From Devosia sp. SD17-2 (lineage in GTDB: Bacteria > Pseudomonadota > Alphaproteobacteria > Rhizobiales > Devosiaceae): a stretch of 64,000 nt of DNA. The position numbers were made by a program, and so were the translations under genes. Shown piece by piece: positions 9,047 to 18,112 of the stretch. The notes under the pieces are model-generated. The model ran no database searches. It saw only the letters and a program-made list of their open reading frames with translations, and was not told the DNA's origin. How positions within the stretch are numbered: the first letter of the stretch is position 1; every line of letters starts with the position of its first letter. The stretch covers positions 3,365,001 to 3,429,000 of the forward strand of contig NZ_CP104002.1 of assembly GCF_029201565.1 (NCBI RefSeq), given 5' to 3'.

Positions 9047-10066
9047 ATGGCGGTCTCTGTTCTGACCCAGACGAAGCAGGCTGAAACGACCAATGCGGTC
9101 GATCGGCTTTTGGCGGCAACGGCCGAGGATATGGCGCAGGTCAACGCGCTGATCCTGAGCCGTGCGGAATCGCATGTCGATATGGTGCCCGAACTGGCCC
9201 GCTATCTCATCGAGAGCGGCGGCAAGCGGTTGCGCCCGATGCTGACCGTCGCCGCGTCCATCCTCTTCGGTCGTGGCAAGGGCAGCGCCATCAATTTCGC
9301 CGCCGCCGTCGAGTTCATGCACAATGCGACGCTCCTTCATGACGATGTCGTGGACGAGAGCGACATGCGCCGCGGCAAGCCTGCGGCCCGCATGGTATGG
9401 GGCAACAAGGCGTCCATTCTCGTGGGGGATTTCCTCCTCGGCCAGGCTTTCATGATGATGGTGGAAACCGGCGACATCGATGCGCTGGGCGTGCTGTCGG
9501 CCGCGTCGGCGATGATGGCCGAGGGCGAGGTGTTCCAGCTGGCCAAGACCGGCGACCTCACCACCACCGAAGCCGATTATGCCGAAGTGATCCGCGCCAA
9601 GACGGCCGTGCTGTTCAAGGCGGCCTGCGAAGTGGGCGCCATGTCGGGCGGCGCTGACGCGGCCGGACGCGAAGCGCTGGCGCAATATGGCATCGAGCTC
9701 GGCAACGCCTTCCAGCTCGTCGACGATGCGCTCGACTACGGCGGGCAGACCGGCACGCTGGGCAAGAATGTCGGCGACGATCTGCGCGAGGGCAAAATGA
9801 CCCTCCCGGTGATCCTGGCGCTGGCCGAAGGCACGGAAGCCGAACGCGCCATCATCGCCTCGGCTCTGGGCAATATGGACGCCAGTGACCTCGAAGTGAG
9901 CCAGGTGGTCGCGATCTTTACGCGCTACAACACGCTCAAGCGCACGCTCGACAAGGCCCATGCCCACGCCGACGCGGCCATTGCCGCGCTCGCCCCCCTG
10001 CCCGACAGCGATATGAAGACCATTCTCGCTGACGTGGTGCGCCACAGCGTCGGCCGCGCGTCGTAG
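9047..10066 (+). CDS. Polyprenyl diphosphate synthase (ubiquinone side chain)
   Basis: 339-residue all-trans polyprenyl diphosphate synthase, elongating an allylic diphosphate with isopentenyl units, most likely to make the octa- or decaprenyl tail of ubiquinone. Both aspartate-rich Mg2+-binding motifs are present: LLHDDVVDESDMRRG (D99, D100, D103) and LVDDALDYGG (D226, D227, D230), as is GGKRLRP near 58-64. The ATG at 9047 has AGAGGA 5 nt upstream. It is divergent from the TrmN6-like gene. The product chain length cannot be read from sequence. Confidence 0.92.
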   Translation: MAVSVLTQTKQAETTNAVDRLLAATAEDMAQVNALILSRAESHVDMVPELARYLIESGGKRLRPMLTVAASILFGRGKGSAINFAAAVEFMHNATLLHDDVVDESDMRRGKPAARMVWGNKASILVGDFLLGQAFMMMVETGDIDALGVLSAASAMMAEGEVFQLAKTGDLTTTEADYAEVIRAKTAVLFKAACEVGAMSGGADAAGREALAQYGIELGNAFQLVDDALDYGGQTGTLGKNVGDDLREGKMTLPVILALAEGTEAERAIIASALGNMDASDLEVSQVVAIFTRYNTLKRTLDKAHAHADAAIAALAPLPDSDMKTILADVVRHSVGRAS

Positions 10067-10097
10067 GTTTTTAGTTTTTGGTACCGGTGCGTGTGAG

Positions 10098-10210
10098 CAC
10101 CCCCTCCTAGCCTCCCCCTGAAGAAGGGGGAGGGACAGATCGCATTCGCACAACTTCAGAGAGCCCCGATGTGACTCCTCCCCCTTTCAGGGGGAGGTTG
10201 GGTGGGGGTA
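10098..10210. repeat. Inverted pair of G/C-tract palindromic repeats, second copy
   Basis: Same family as the element at 5889-6036. Two hairpins of CCTCCCCCT/AGGGGGAGG (10111-10119 with 10125-10133, and 10177-10185 with 10189-10197) are in opposite orientation and flanked by ACCCCC and GGGTGGGGGT tracts. It again lies between convergent genes (prenyl synthase and ispE), which supports a role at shared 3' ends or a preference for tolerated sites. Confidence 0.75.
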
Positions 10211-10216
10211 TTTGCC

Positions 10217-11092
10217 TCAAACACCCAGGAGCGGAGCAGCGGCCACCCAGTGTTCGGGATTGTGGCGGCGCATGATCTGGGCGGCCTCGTGCGCCTGCCC
10301 TTCCGTGCCAAAGAGGCCGAAGACCGTGGCGCCGGAACCGGACATGCGCGCCAGAATGCATCCTGGCGTCTCGGCCAGCTCCGCGATGATCTCCCCGATG
10401 ACGGGCACCAGCTTGATCGCCGGCGGCTGCAGATCATTGCGGGTTTCAGCGAGCCAGAGACCAAGCTGGGCCGGGCGCGTCAGCGGGCTTGGCAGGGCCG
10501 GCAGCGGATAATTGTCGTGGGCATTGAGGCGGCGGAAAATATCGGCCGTCGCCACCGGCACCAGCGGGTTGATCAAGACGATGTGCAGCGCCGGAAAATC
10601 GGGCAGCGGCGAGAGGATTTCACCCACGCCACGCGCCACCAGCGGCTGGCTGATGAGGCAGGCAGGCACGTCCGCGCCAAGGCCGGCAGCCAGATCGGAG
10701 AGATCGGCAACGGAAAGGTTTTGTCTGCTTATCTGCACTAGAAGTCGCAAGGCGGCCGCGGCATCGGCCGATCCACCGCCAATGCCGGCAGCCACCGGCA
10801 GGTTCTTGACCAGATGGATGTGCAGCCCATCTGGCACCAGCCCCGGCCAGCGTGCCCGGAAAGCCGTCACCGCCCGCATCACGAGATTGGTGCTGCCCGC
10901 TCCAAGGCCCGCAGCGAAGGGACCGGAAATGGTCAGGCTGTCGGTGTCGGCGGGCGTGGCGGTGAGTTCGTCGGCCAGATCGGCGAAGACGATGAGGCTT
11001 TCGAGATCGTGATAGCCATCATCGCGACGACGGGTGACATGCAGCGCCAGATTGATCTTTGCCGGCGCTGCCTGGGTGGTGGATGGGATCAT
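10217..11092 (-). CDS. ispE: 4-diphosphocytidyl-2-C-methyl-D-erythritol kinase
   Basis: 291-residue GHMP kinase that phosphorylates CDP-methylerythritol in the non-mevalonate isoprenoid pathway. The N-terminal APAKINLALHVTRRRDDGYHDL and the glycine-rich ATP loop NLPVAAGIGGGSADAAAAL (about 97-115) are diagnostic. It converges with the polyprenyl diphosphate synthase gene, so two isoprenoid steps are encoded side by side. Upstream on the same strand, 10 nt away, is the TPR protein gene, so the two are probably co-transcribed. Confidence 0.95.
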   Translation of the reverse strand: MIPSTTQAAPAKINLALHVTRRRDDGYHDLESLIVFADLADELTATPADTDSLTISGPFAAGLGAGSTNLVMRAVTAFRARWPGLVPDGLHIHLVKNLPVAAGIGGGSADAAAALRLLVQISRQNLSVADLSDLAAGLGADVPACLISQPLVARGVGEILSPLPDFPALHIVLINPLVPVATADIFRRLNAHDNYPLPALPSPLTRPAQLGLWLAETRNDLQPPAIKLVPVIGEIIAELAETPGCILARMSGSGATVFGLFGTEGQAHEAAQIMRRHNPEHWVAAAPLLGV

Positions 11093-11102
11093 CGGATCGG
11101 GA

Positions 11103-12821
11103 CTATTCAGTCTCGTTTTCCGGGGTCAGCCCCTCGGCCAGCTTTGGGCCGGTACGTTCGGTGACGCGACCATCCTTGTCGACCGCGCGGGCGACATTCC
11201 ACTGGAAGCGCGCTTCGAGCTTGCGCCCGGCCTTCCAGTAAGCGTCGCCGAGATGGTCATTGATCTCGGGGTCGTTGGGCAGCAGCATGACCGCGCGCTC
11301 GAGCGTTTCGATCGCTTCGTCGATGCGGCCGAGCTTGTAGAAGGCCCAGCCGAGCGAATCGACGATATAGCCATCCTGAGGCTGGGCTTCGACAGCCTTC
11401 TCGATCATGCCGAGGGCGCGGTCGAGGTGCATGTCCTTGTCGATCCAGCTGTAGCCGAGATAGTTGAGCACCGCAGGCTGATCGGGATTGAGCTCCAGCG
11501 CCTTGAGGAAATCTGCCTCGGCCTTGGGCCACTCGTCGCCCCGCTCATAGGCGATGCCGCGCACGTAATAGTAGCGCCAGTCGGCCGGAGCCTCGCCACC
11601 GGAGATCTCGATGCTGCGCGTATAGGCCTCGGCAGCCTCGAGATATTGCTCGTCATAGCGGAGCATGTCGCCGAGCACCGAGACGGCGTCGAGATCATTG
11701 GGATTGGCGGCAATGATATTGCGCAGGCGGCGCAGCGCCTCGGGACGATCGCCAGTGGCATCAAGATTCTGGGCGATGCGCACGACGGCAGTCGGCTTGA
11801 CCGAAGAGGTCACCGGGATGGCGTCATAGATCTTGTTGGCCGCCTCGTGCTGGTCGGCGTTGTCGAGCAGCTGGCCAACGGCGAGGGCAATGACGTCGGC
11901 ATTGGGATCGAGATAGAGACCGAGGCGCAGGAAAACCAGCGCCAGGTCCATGCTGCCATCACGCGTCAGGGCCGCACCAATACCGTGGAACATTTCGGCG
12001 GCGCCGACCTGCACATTGGGGGTGAAGACGCCCGGCTTCTGGCGAGCCTCCACCGCCTCCTTGACCACGGTGACGACCGGATGGGTCAGGCCCTGTTTTT
12101 CGAAGGTGTCAATGACTTCGGCGGCTTCGTCGAATCGGCCGTCATTGGCGAGCATGCGGGCATAGACTTCGACCATGCGGGCTACATAGGGCTCGTTCTC
12201 GAAGGCCTTGGCGGCAAGATCGAGCGCGGTCTCGCGTTCGCCGGCGACTTCGGCCATCAGCGCACGATGGAAGACGAGGAAATCCTCGAGGCCGGTCTCG
12301 CCGAGGGTTTTGAGCAGATCATCTGCCTCGGCATAGCGATTGTCGCCCACCAGAGCCCAACCGCGCAGAATGGCGGCGGTAATCCCGGTGAAACTGTCCT
12401 GCGAAACCGAGGCGAGCATGCGCTCGGCCGCGCCATAGCGGCGCTCCTTGATCGCTTCGGAAGCAATGACGAGATCGGCAAGCTCATTGCGCCCGGCGAG
12501 GTCGACCAGGTGCTTTGCCACAGAGGCCGCCTGGCCGATCTGCCCGTCCGCCGCATAGGCGACAAAGGCACGCTCGATGAGCAGCGGATTATCCCAATCG
12601 GATTGCGCGGCCTGGGCGAAATAGCGCGCGGCCTCATCGGTGCGCAGCTCCTGCATGGCCTGCTGGCCGGCCATATAGGAGCCGGAAATGCTGGGCCGGT
12701 AGAGCTGGAGCATGTCGAGCGCCGCCAGGGGGTTATTCTGCGCCGCAAGCGGTGCGCTGAAACCCAACGCCATCAGCGCGGCAAGAAGGGGTCGCGCCAT
12801 TCGGGTCGAAAGCAGGGTCAA
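11103..12821 (-). CDS. Secreted tetratricopeptide repeat protein
   Basis: About 572 residues with an N-terminal signal peptide (MARPLLAALMALGFSAPLAAQ) and many TPR-type helices along the whole length; the C-terminal repeats are clearest (PAVLNYLGYSWIDK, YIVDSLGWAFYKLGRIDEAIETLERAV, PEINDHLGDAYWKAGRKLEA). It is probably periplasmic or exported and mediates protein contacts; no partner can be named. Start: GGGAGAG (12837-12831) fits a TTG at 12821 with 9-nt spacing, while the next ATG (12800) begins the signal peptide without a ribosome site. Either start is possible. It is probably in an operon with ispE. Confidence 0.85.
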   Translation of the reverse strand: MTLLSTRMARPLLAALMALGFSAPLAAQNNPLAALDMLQLYRPSISGSYMAGQQAMQELRTDEAARYFAQAAQSDWDNPLLIERAFVAYAADGQIGQAASVAKHLVDLAGRNELADLVIASEAIKERRYGAAERMLASVSQDSFTGITAAILRGWALVGDNRYAEADDLLKTLGETGLEDFLVFHRALMAEVAGERETALDLAAKAFENEPYVARMVEVYARMLANDGRFDEAAEVIDTFEKQGLTHPVVTVVKEAVEARQKPGVFTPNVQVGAAEMFHGIGAALTRDGSMDLALVFLRLGLYLDPNADVIALAVGQLLDNADQHEAANKIYDAIPVTSSVKPTAVVRIAQNLDATGDRPEALRRLRNIIAANPNDLDAVSVLGDMLRYDEQYLEAAEAYTRSIEISGGEAPADWRYYYVRGIAYERGDEWPKAEADFLKALELNPDQPAVLNYLGYSWIDKDMHLDRALGMIEKAVEAQPQDGYIVDSLGWAFYKLGRIDEAIETLERAVMLLPNDPEINDHLGDAYWKAGRKLEARFQWNVARAVDKDGRVTERTGPKLAEGLTPENETE

Positions 12822-12919
12822 TTCGCTCAACTCTCCCATTGCCAATAATGGCAGCCATTAGGCGGCAAAGATTGTCCGTTTTAGGACTGCGCCGCAAGGT
12901 CAGCACGAAAAACTGGTGC

Positions 12920-14572
12920 TCAAATTCCGCTGTAATTGGGCCCGCTGCCGCCTTCGGGCGGAACCCAGGTGATATTCTGCGCCGGATCCTTGATGTCGCA
13001 GGTCTTGCAATGCACGCAATTGGCAGCGTGGATGCGGAAGACGGGCGCGCCATTTTCCTCGGCCAGTTCATAAACCCCGGCCGGACAATAAAGCGGCGCC
13101 GGCTCGCCATAGCGCGGCAGGTTTTCGCGCACGGGGATGGTGGGATCAGCCAGTTTGAGATGGATCGGCTGGTCTTCGTCATGGGCCAGATTGGCGAGGA
13201 AGACCGAGGAGGCGCGATCGAACGTGGTCTTGCCATCGGGGCGCTGATAGACGCGCGGTGTCACCGATGCGATCGGCTTGAGTTTTGCCGCATCCGGCGT
13301 GTCATTGCGCTGCGTGCCGAACAGCGAAAATTTGAGCAGCGACTGGCACCAGAGATCAAACCCGCCGAGACCGGCACCAAGCAATGTGCCGAATCGGCTC
13401 CACAGTGGCTTGATGTTGCGGACGCCGACGAGTTCAGCCTCGATGCCGGTTTCGAAGACGCGTTCCTGGAGGTTCTCCAGGCGATCGTGCTGGCGACCGG
13501 CGGCCACCGCCTCCCCCACCGCATCGGCAGCGCCGATGCCCGAGAGAATGGCATTGTGAATGGCCTTCAGGCGCGGGGCGTTCATGAAGCCGGCCGCGCA
13601 ACCGATGAGCCCACCACCGGCAAAGGCCAGATCTGGCAGCGACTGCCAGCCGCCTGAGGCCAGAGCCCGCGCGCCGTAGCTGATGCGGGTCGCGCCTTCG
13701 AGCAGCGGGGCAATGGACGGATGAGTCTTGAACCGCTGGAACTCGCCAAAGGGCGACAGCGTGGGATCGGCATAATCGAGATGAACAACGAGGCCGAGAT
13801 AAAGCTTCCGGTCCTGCGCGTGATAGGCAAAGCCACCGCCGGAGGTGGCATCGTCGAGCGGGAAACCAAGATAATGATCGACCTCGCCGGGCTGGTGGCG
13901 CTCGGCCGGGATCTCCCAGACTTCCTTGATGCCGAGGCCGTATTTTTGCGGGCTCTTGCCCTCGGCGAGAGCGAACTCGCCAATGATCTTCTTGGCGAGC
14001 GAGCCGCGCGCCCCCTCCCCGATCAGCGTATATTTGGCTTCAAGGGCAATGCCCGCCGCGTGGCCGGGCTTGGGATTGCCCTCCCGATCGAGCCCGAGAT
14101 CGCCGGTGATGATACCGCGCACGGGGCCATCGCCGTCTCGCAGCACATCAATGGCCGCGGTCATGGGGAAAATGTCGACGCCAAGCGCTGTTGCTTCCTC
14201 GCCCAGCCAGCGCACGAGATCGCCGAGGCTGACAATGACACCGCCCTTGGTGCGCATCTGCGGCGGGATCAGCGCATGGGGGACGGCAAAATCGCCCTTG
14301 CTGGTGAGGAAATGATAGGTGTCCGTCGTCACGTCCGGACCGACGGGAGGGTTTTTCAGCCGCCAGTCGGGGATCAGCGCGTCGAGACCCACGGGGTCCA
14401 TGACCGCGCCGGAAAGGATATGGCCACCGATCTCGGCAGCTTTTTCCACAATGGTGACGGCGATGTCAGGATGGCGCTGCTTGAGGCGAATGGCGGCGGC
14501 AAGTCCGGCCGGTCCCGCCCCGACGATCAGCACGTCGGTCGACAGTACCTCGCGATTACCGGCCTCTGCCAT
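12920..14572 (-). CDS. Electron transfer flavoprotein-ubiquinone oxidoreductase
   Basis: 550-residue ETF-QO, which passes electrons from ETF (fatty-acid and amino-acid dehydrogenases) to ubiquinone at the inner membrane. The N-terminal FAD motif is VLIVGAGPAGLAAA (about 14-27). The C-terminal ferredoxin-like region carries the [4Fe-4S] cysteines: CPAGVYEL and then CVHCKTCDIKDP. Length matches the family (about 550-560). The ATG at 14572 has AGAGGA 9 nt upstream. It is divergent from the uracil-DNA glycosylase gene, with a 66-bp shared promoter region. Confidence 0.95.
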   Translation of the reverse strand: MAEAGNREVLSTDVLIVGAGPAGLAAAIRLKQRHPDIAVTIVEKAAEIGGHILSGAVMDPVGLDALIPDWRLKNPPVGPDVTTDTYHFLTSKGDFAVPHALIPPQMRTKGGVIVSLGDLVRWLGEEATALGVDIFPMTAAIDVLRDGDGPVRGIITGDLGLDREGNPKPGHAAGIALEAKYTLIGEGARGSLAKKIIGEFALAEGKSPQKYGLGIKEVWEIPAERHQPGEVDHYLGFPLDDATSGGGFAYHAQDRKLYLGLVVHLDYADPTLSPFGEFQRFKTHPSIAPLLEGATRISYGARALASGGWQSLPDLAFAGGGLIGCAAGFMNAPRLKAIHNAILSGIGAADAVGEAVAAGRQHDRLENLQERVFETGIEAELVGVRNIKPLWSRFGTLLGAGLGGFDLWCQSLLKFSLFGTQRNDTPDAAKLKPIASVTPRVYQRPDGKTTFDRASSVFLANLAHDEDQPIHLKLADPTIPVRENLPRYGEPAPLYCPAGVYELAEENGAPVFRIHAANCVHCKTCDIKDPAQNITWVPPEGGSGPNYSGI

Positions 14573-14638
14573 GGGCAAACATCCTCTTGAGCTGGAGGCG
14601 ACTGGTCGCCCCGCATGCGGTGTGACATAACAGAGGCC

Positions 14639-15460
14639 ATGTCTCAAGCTCACGCGCTCAATAACGCCGAACTGCTTTCGGTGCTGGACTGGTATCGCGC
14701 CGCCGGCGTCGATCTGGCCGTGGGCGAAGATCCGATCGACCGGTTCGCGCAAAAGCCGCCCGCTGCCAATACTGCTGCGCCGGCCCGGGTCCTGCCTATG
14801 CCGGGCGCACCAGCTCCCGCGCCCATTCCTTTGGCCGCCGGCCCCGTTGGCGGGGACCCCACCGAAGCGCGGGCACTGGCCGCCTCGGCCCAGTCGCTCG
14901 ATCAACTCCGCTCTATCCTTGAGACCTATGATGGCTGCGGCCTCAAGTTCCGCGCTACCCAGCTGGTGTTTGCCGACGGCAATCCAGAGGCAAAGATCAT
15001 GCTGATCGGGGAAGCCCCCGGCGCCGAGGAGGACCGGCAGGGCAAGCCCTTCGTCGGCCGGTCCGGGCAATTGCTTGATCGCATGCTGGCTGCCATCGGC
15101 CTCGATCGCACCAAGGTCTACATTGCCAATTCCGTGCCGTGGCGTCCGCCCGGCAATCGCGCCCCCTCGCCCGAAGAGATGGAATTGTGCCTGCCGTTCC
15201 TCCATCGTCAGGTGGAGCTGGTGGCGCCAAAGCTGGTGGTGACCCTGGGCGGCTCGGCCATGCAGACCGTGTTCAAGACCAGTGTCGGCATCATCAAGAT
15301 GCGCGGCAAATGGGAAGATCTGAGCATCGGCGCCCACGCCACCCACGGCATGCCAACGCTCCATCCGGCCTATCTCCTGCGCAACCCGGCCGCAAAGCAA
15401 CAAGCCTGGCGCGACCTGCTCAGCCTCAAGATGAAAATGGACGCGCTGGGGCTCGGTTGA
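14639..15460 (+). CDS. Family-4-like uracil-DNA glycosylase without the usual Fe-S cysteines
   Basis: 273-residue uracil-DNA glycosylase. The catalytic motif [20 protein letters not shown] begins near residue 124 and the DNA-binding HPAYLLRNP motif is near the C-terminus, both as in family 4 UDGs. A Pro/Ala-rich linker fills about 50-75. Family 4 enzymes normally bind [4Fe-4S] with four cysteines; here only two cysteines exist in the whole protein (YDGCGLKF and ELCLPFL), and the usual KCRPPGNR is PWRPPGNR. The start at 14639 has AGAGG closely upstream. It is divergent from the ETF-QO gene. Confidence 0.85.
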   Translation: MSQAHALNNAELLSVLDWYRAAGVDLAVGEDPIDRFAQKPPAANTAAPARVLPMPGAPAPAPIPLAAGPVGGDPTEARALAASAQSLDQLRSILETYDGCGLKFRATQLVFADGNPEAKIMLIGEAPGAEEDRQGKPFVGRSGQLLDRMLAAIGLDRTKVYIANSVPWRPPGNRAPSPEEMELCLPFLHRQVELVAPKLVVTLGGSAMQTVFKTSVGIIKMRGKWEDLSIGAHATHGMPTLHPAYLLRNPAAKQQAWRDLLSLKMKMDALGLG

Positions 15461-15507
15461 AGCGGACGCTGATAGCGCCTAAATTAGCGTCGATGGAGGA
15501 CAGCCAG

Positions 15508-15741
15508 ATGTCCAATTCTGCCAAGCGCATCGACGAAGCAAATGAGACGGCAATGCGTGCAAAGGGCCTGCGGCCAGTGACAATCTGGGTGCCGGACAAC
15601 ACGCAGCCCGGCTTTGCGGAAAAGGCGGCCCAGCAATCCAGACTACTGGCACAGGCCGACGCAGACGATCCCACCCTCGACAGTTTTCTCGAAGCGGCGT
15701 GGGATGAGATGACCAAAACTACAGACGGTCCCAATCCGTGA
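15508..15741 (+). CDS. Antitoxin, DUF3018 / MazE-like
   Basis: 77-residue antitoxin of the DUF3018 type often annotated as MazE family. The N-terminal SAKRIDEANETAMRAKGLRPVTIWVPD and QSRLLAQADADD are family-like, and the acidic C-terminal tail (FLEAAWDEMTKTTDG) would bind and neutralise the toxin. The start at 15508 has GGAGGA 7 nt upstream. It overlaps the PemK-like toxin gene by 4 nt (GTGA), the classic arrangement for translational coupling. Antitoxin and complex probably repress their own promoter (family inference). Confidence 0.85.
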   Translation: MSNSAKRIDEANETAMRAKGLRPVTIWVPDNTQPGFAEKAAQQSRLLAQADADDPTLDSFLEAAWDEMTKTTDGPNP

Positions 15742-16061
15742 AGCGCGGCGACGTAGTGATCGTCGCATTGCCAGGCGATCTGGGCAAACCACGTCCAGCG
15801 CTGGTGCTTCAATCAGACCTCTACGCAGAGACGTCCAGCGTCACCGTGGTTCCCATCACGTCTACGATCATCGCGGGATCGTCGGTCCGGGTCTCCTTGC
15901 AACCAACTCGGGAAAACGGTCTCAGAGACGCGTCACAGATCATGACGGACAAGGTGACCACAGTCCCCCGCAGCAAGATCGGACAAGTGGCGGGTGCGGT
16001 CGACGAAGCGACGATGCAGTCCCTCACATCTCGCCTCGCCCTCTTCCTTGGCTTCGTCTGA
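15738..16061 (+). CDS. PemK/MazF-type endoribonuclease toxin
   Basis: 107-residue toxin. The N-terminal MKRGDVVIVALPGDLGKPRPALVLQSD is the PemK/MazF signature, including the GKPRPALV loop; VTVVPITST and the helix ending in SRLALFLGFV complete the fold. Such toxins cleave mRNA when free of antitoxin. It starts with GTG at 15738 inside the antitoxin stop (GTGA). The pair sits between the UDG gene and an MFS gene as a compact two-gene cassette. Confidence 0.87.
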   Translation: MKRGDVVIVALPGDLGKPRPALVLQSDLYAETSSVTVVPITSTIIAGSSVRVSLQPTRENGLRDASQIMTDKVTTVPRSKIGQVAGAVDEATMQSLTSRLALFLGFV

Positions 16062-16171
16062 ACTTTCCGTCCGGCGGAACAGTTTCGGGTCTGTCCATTA
16101 AGTTTTGCCGCGCTATTGTCACCTTCAGGTGATTTGCAAAACTACGACTTCATTCAAGATCCGAAAGCGCC

Positions 16172-17497
16172 ATGGCTTCCGTCGTCAAGATCTATGCCCT
16201 CTTCCTAGGTTCGGCACTGTTGATGTTCGGAGGTGGCCTCCAGGGCCTTCTTCTCTCGGTCCGTGGCGCCGAGGAGGGCTTCTCCCTTCCGGCGCTGGGC
16301 CTGATCGGAACAGGCTGGTCGGTTGGGTTCGTTGCCGGCTCCATCGCGGTGCCGATGATCGTGCGAAAAGTGGGCCATATCCGCGCTTTCTCGGTCATGG
16401 CGGCGATCGGCACCATCACCATCCTGCTCAACCTCTTGTGGATCAACGACATCGGCTGGATCATGATGCGTGCGCTCAGCGGCTTCTGCTTTGCCGGAGC
16501 GGCGATGATCGTTGAAAGCTGGCTCAACGAGGTCAGTGACAACAAGAGCCGCGGCACGATCTTCTCGATCTATGTCACCATCAACCTTGGCGCCTCGACG
16601 CTCGGCCAGATCGCCATGTCGGTCACCGGCACGGCGGGCTATCTGCCCTTCGTCATCGGCGCCATCAGCTTTATCTGCGCGGTGCTGCCGACCTCGCTGA
16701 CCTCGAGCCCGCAGCCCCGTCCCCTCGCCTCAGCCAAGCTCGACCTGCCGCTTCTGATCAAGACCTCGCCGGTTGCCGCCGTCGCCGCCTTCTGCTGCGG
16801 CATGGCCAATGGTTCGTTCGGCACGCTGGCGCCGGTCTATGGCTATGAACAGGGGCTCGATGCCTCGGGTATCGCCCTGCTCTTCGCCATCGCAGCCATT
16901 GCTGGCGCTGTCGGCCAGATCCCCTTCGGCCGCCTCTCGGACAAAATCGATCGCCGTCAGGTGATGATCGGCCTCGCCAGCGCCGCGGCGGTGGTCGGTC
17001 TCCTAGTTGTCCTCATCAACCCGGGCCAGGGCTGGCTGATGTATGTGCTGTTCGCCCTTTACGGGCTGGCCGCCAATCCGCTCTATCCGATCGCCGTCGC
17101 ACATGCGAACGACTTTGCGCGCGAGGGCAATTTCGCCAAGATCGCCGGCGGCATGCTGCTGATCCTTGGCCTCGGCCTTGCCATCGGCCCGCTGATCGCC
17201 TCAGTGCTGATGAGCACGATCGCGCCCATGGCGCTGTTCATGGTCACTGCCGTCTTCCATGTCGTGGTCGCCATGTTCGCCTTCCTGCGCATGCGGGTCC
17301 GCAAGAGCGTCGACGCCGCCGACCGCGCACCGTTCCAGCCCATGGCCAATGACACGCCGGAATCGGTTGCCATGGATCCGCGCGCCGAGAGCGATCCCGA
17401 GGAAGACGACATCATCGTCCGGCACGAGCCGGCGGTGCCTGATGAACTGATCGAAACCCCTGACGCAGGCAGCCATGTTCAAGACAGACCGGTTTGA
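16172..17497 (+). CDS. MFS transporter
   Basis: 441-residue major facilitator superfamily protein with about 12 membrane segments. The first starts right at the N-terminus (YALFLGSALLMFGGGLQGLLL); a conserved loop 8-9 motif GRLSDKIDRRQVM follows the seventh/eighth helices. It resembles the YcaD-like branch. A 60-residue acidic cytosolic tail (RAESDPEEDDIIVRHEPAVPDELIE) follows the last helix, which is longer than usual. The substrate is unknown. Its last 23 nt overlap the start of moaB, which implies co-translation. Confidence 0.85.
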   Translation: MASVVKIYALFLGSALLMFGGGLQGLLLSVRGAEEGFSLPALGLIGTGWSVGFVAGSIAVPMIVRKVGHIRAFSVMAAIGTITILLNLLWINDIGWIMMRALSGFCFAGAAMIVESWLNEVSDNKSRGTIFSIYVTINLGASTLGQIAMSVTGTAGYLPFVIGAISFICAVLPTSLTSSPQPRPLASAKLDLPLLIKTSPVAAVAAFCCGMANGSFGTLAPVYGYEQGLDASGIALLFAIAAIAGAVGQIPFGRLSDKIDRRQVMIGLASAAAVVGLLVVLINPGQGWLMYVLFALYGLAANPLYPIAVAHANDFAREGNFAKIAGGMLLILGLGLAIGPLIASVLMSTIAPMALFMVTAVFHVVVAMFAFLRMRVRKSVDAADRAPFQPMANDTPESVAMDPRAESDPEEDDIIVRHEPAVPDELIETPDAGSHVQDRPV

Positions 17498-18011
17498 GGA
17501 CAGGGCGTTCAAGCCGCTCTCCATCGCCATCATCGCCGTCTCCGACACGCGGACCATCGAAACTGACACCGCTGGCGCTCTGCTGCAGTCGATGCTGGAG
17601 GCCGATGGCCACAGCTGCGCGGGCCGGCAGGTGGTGCGCGACGATATCCAGTTGATCCGCGCCGCCGTGCAGGCGCTGGTCGCCGACCCGCAGGTGGATG
17701 TGGTGTTGACCACGGGGGGCACCGGCTTTTCCGGCCGCGACGTGACGCCGGAGGCAGTGGAACCGCTGTTCGACAAGCGCATGGACGGGTTCTCGGTGCT
17801 GTTTCACCAATATTCGGCGACCACAGTGGGCACGAGTTCGGTGCAGTCGCGCGCCACCGCAGGTCTGATCGGCACGACCTTCGTCTTCTGTCTGCCTGGG
17901 TCGCGTGGCGCCTGCCGCGACGCTTGGGAGGGCATTTTGAGCCAGCAGCTCGACTACCGGCACAAGCCGTGCAACTTCGTCGAGCTCATGCCGAGACTGG
18001 CAGAGCGGTGA
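17475..18011 (+). CDS. moaB: Molybdenum cofactor biosynthesis protein B
   Basis: 178-residue MoaB/MogA-type protein of molybdopterin biosynthesis (adenylylation of molybdopterin or a related step). The molybdopterin-binding motif VVLTTGGTGFSGRDVTPEAVEPLF and the SVQSRATAGLIGTTFVFCLPGSRGACRDAWEGIL segment are characteristic. It overlaps the upstream MFS gene by 23 nt. No other molybdenum genes are in the window, so the link between the transporter and molybdenum metabolism is untested. Confidence 0.92.
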   Translation: MFKTDRFEDRAFKPLSIAIIAVSDTRTIETDTAGALLQSMLEADGHSCAGRQVVRDDIQLIRAAVQALVADPQVDVVLTTGGTGFSGRDVTPEAVEPLFDKRMDGFSVLFHQYSATTVGTSSVQSRATAGLIGTTFVFCLPGSRGACRDAWEGILSQQLDYRHKPCNFVELMPRLAER

Positions 18012-18017
18012 CAATCA

Positions 18018-18044
18018 GCGAACAACACGTTCGCTGTCGTTCGC
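18018..18044 (+). promoter_or_regulatory. Candidate operator: inverted repeat plus direct repeat upstream of VOC-GST pair
   Basis: GCGAAC (18018-18023) and GTTCGC (18029-18034) form a 6-bp inverted repeat with a 5-nt spacer, and a second GTTCGC follows at 18039-18044. It lies about 70 nt before the VOC gene and just after moaB. The symmetry suggests a regulator binding site; the regulator is unknown. The two GTTC are 6 nt apart, not the 7 of the alphaproteobacterial LexA box. Confidence 0.35.
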
Positions 18045-18112
18045 TTTAAGAAACCGATCAAAGGGGGCATCTTCAGGGCCAAGGCGCAAACGGCGCCACC
18101 AGGAGAATGCTC

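Noticed and set aside
18029..18042. LexA-like pair of GTTC before the VOC gene
   Set aside because: The spacing is 6 nt, not the 7 nt of the alphaproteobacterial LexA box, and the genes are not SOS-like.
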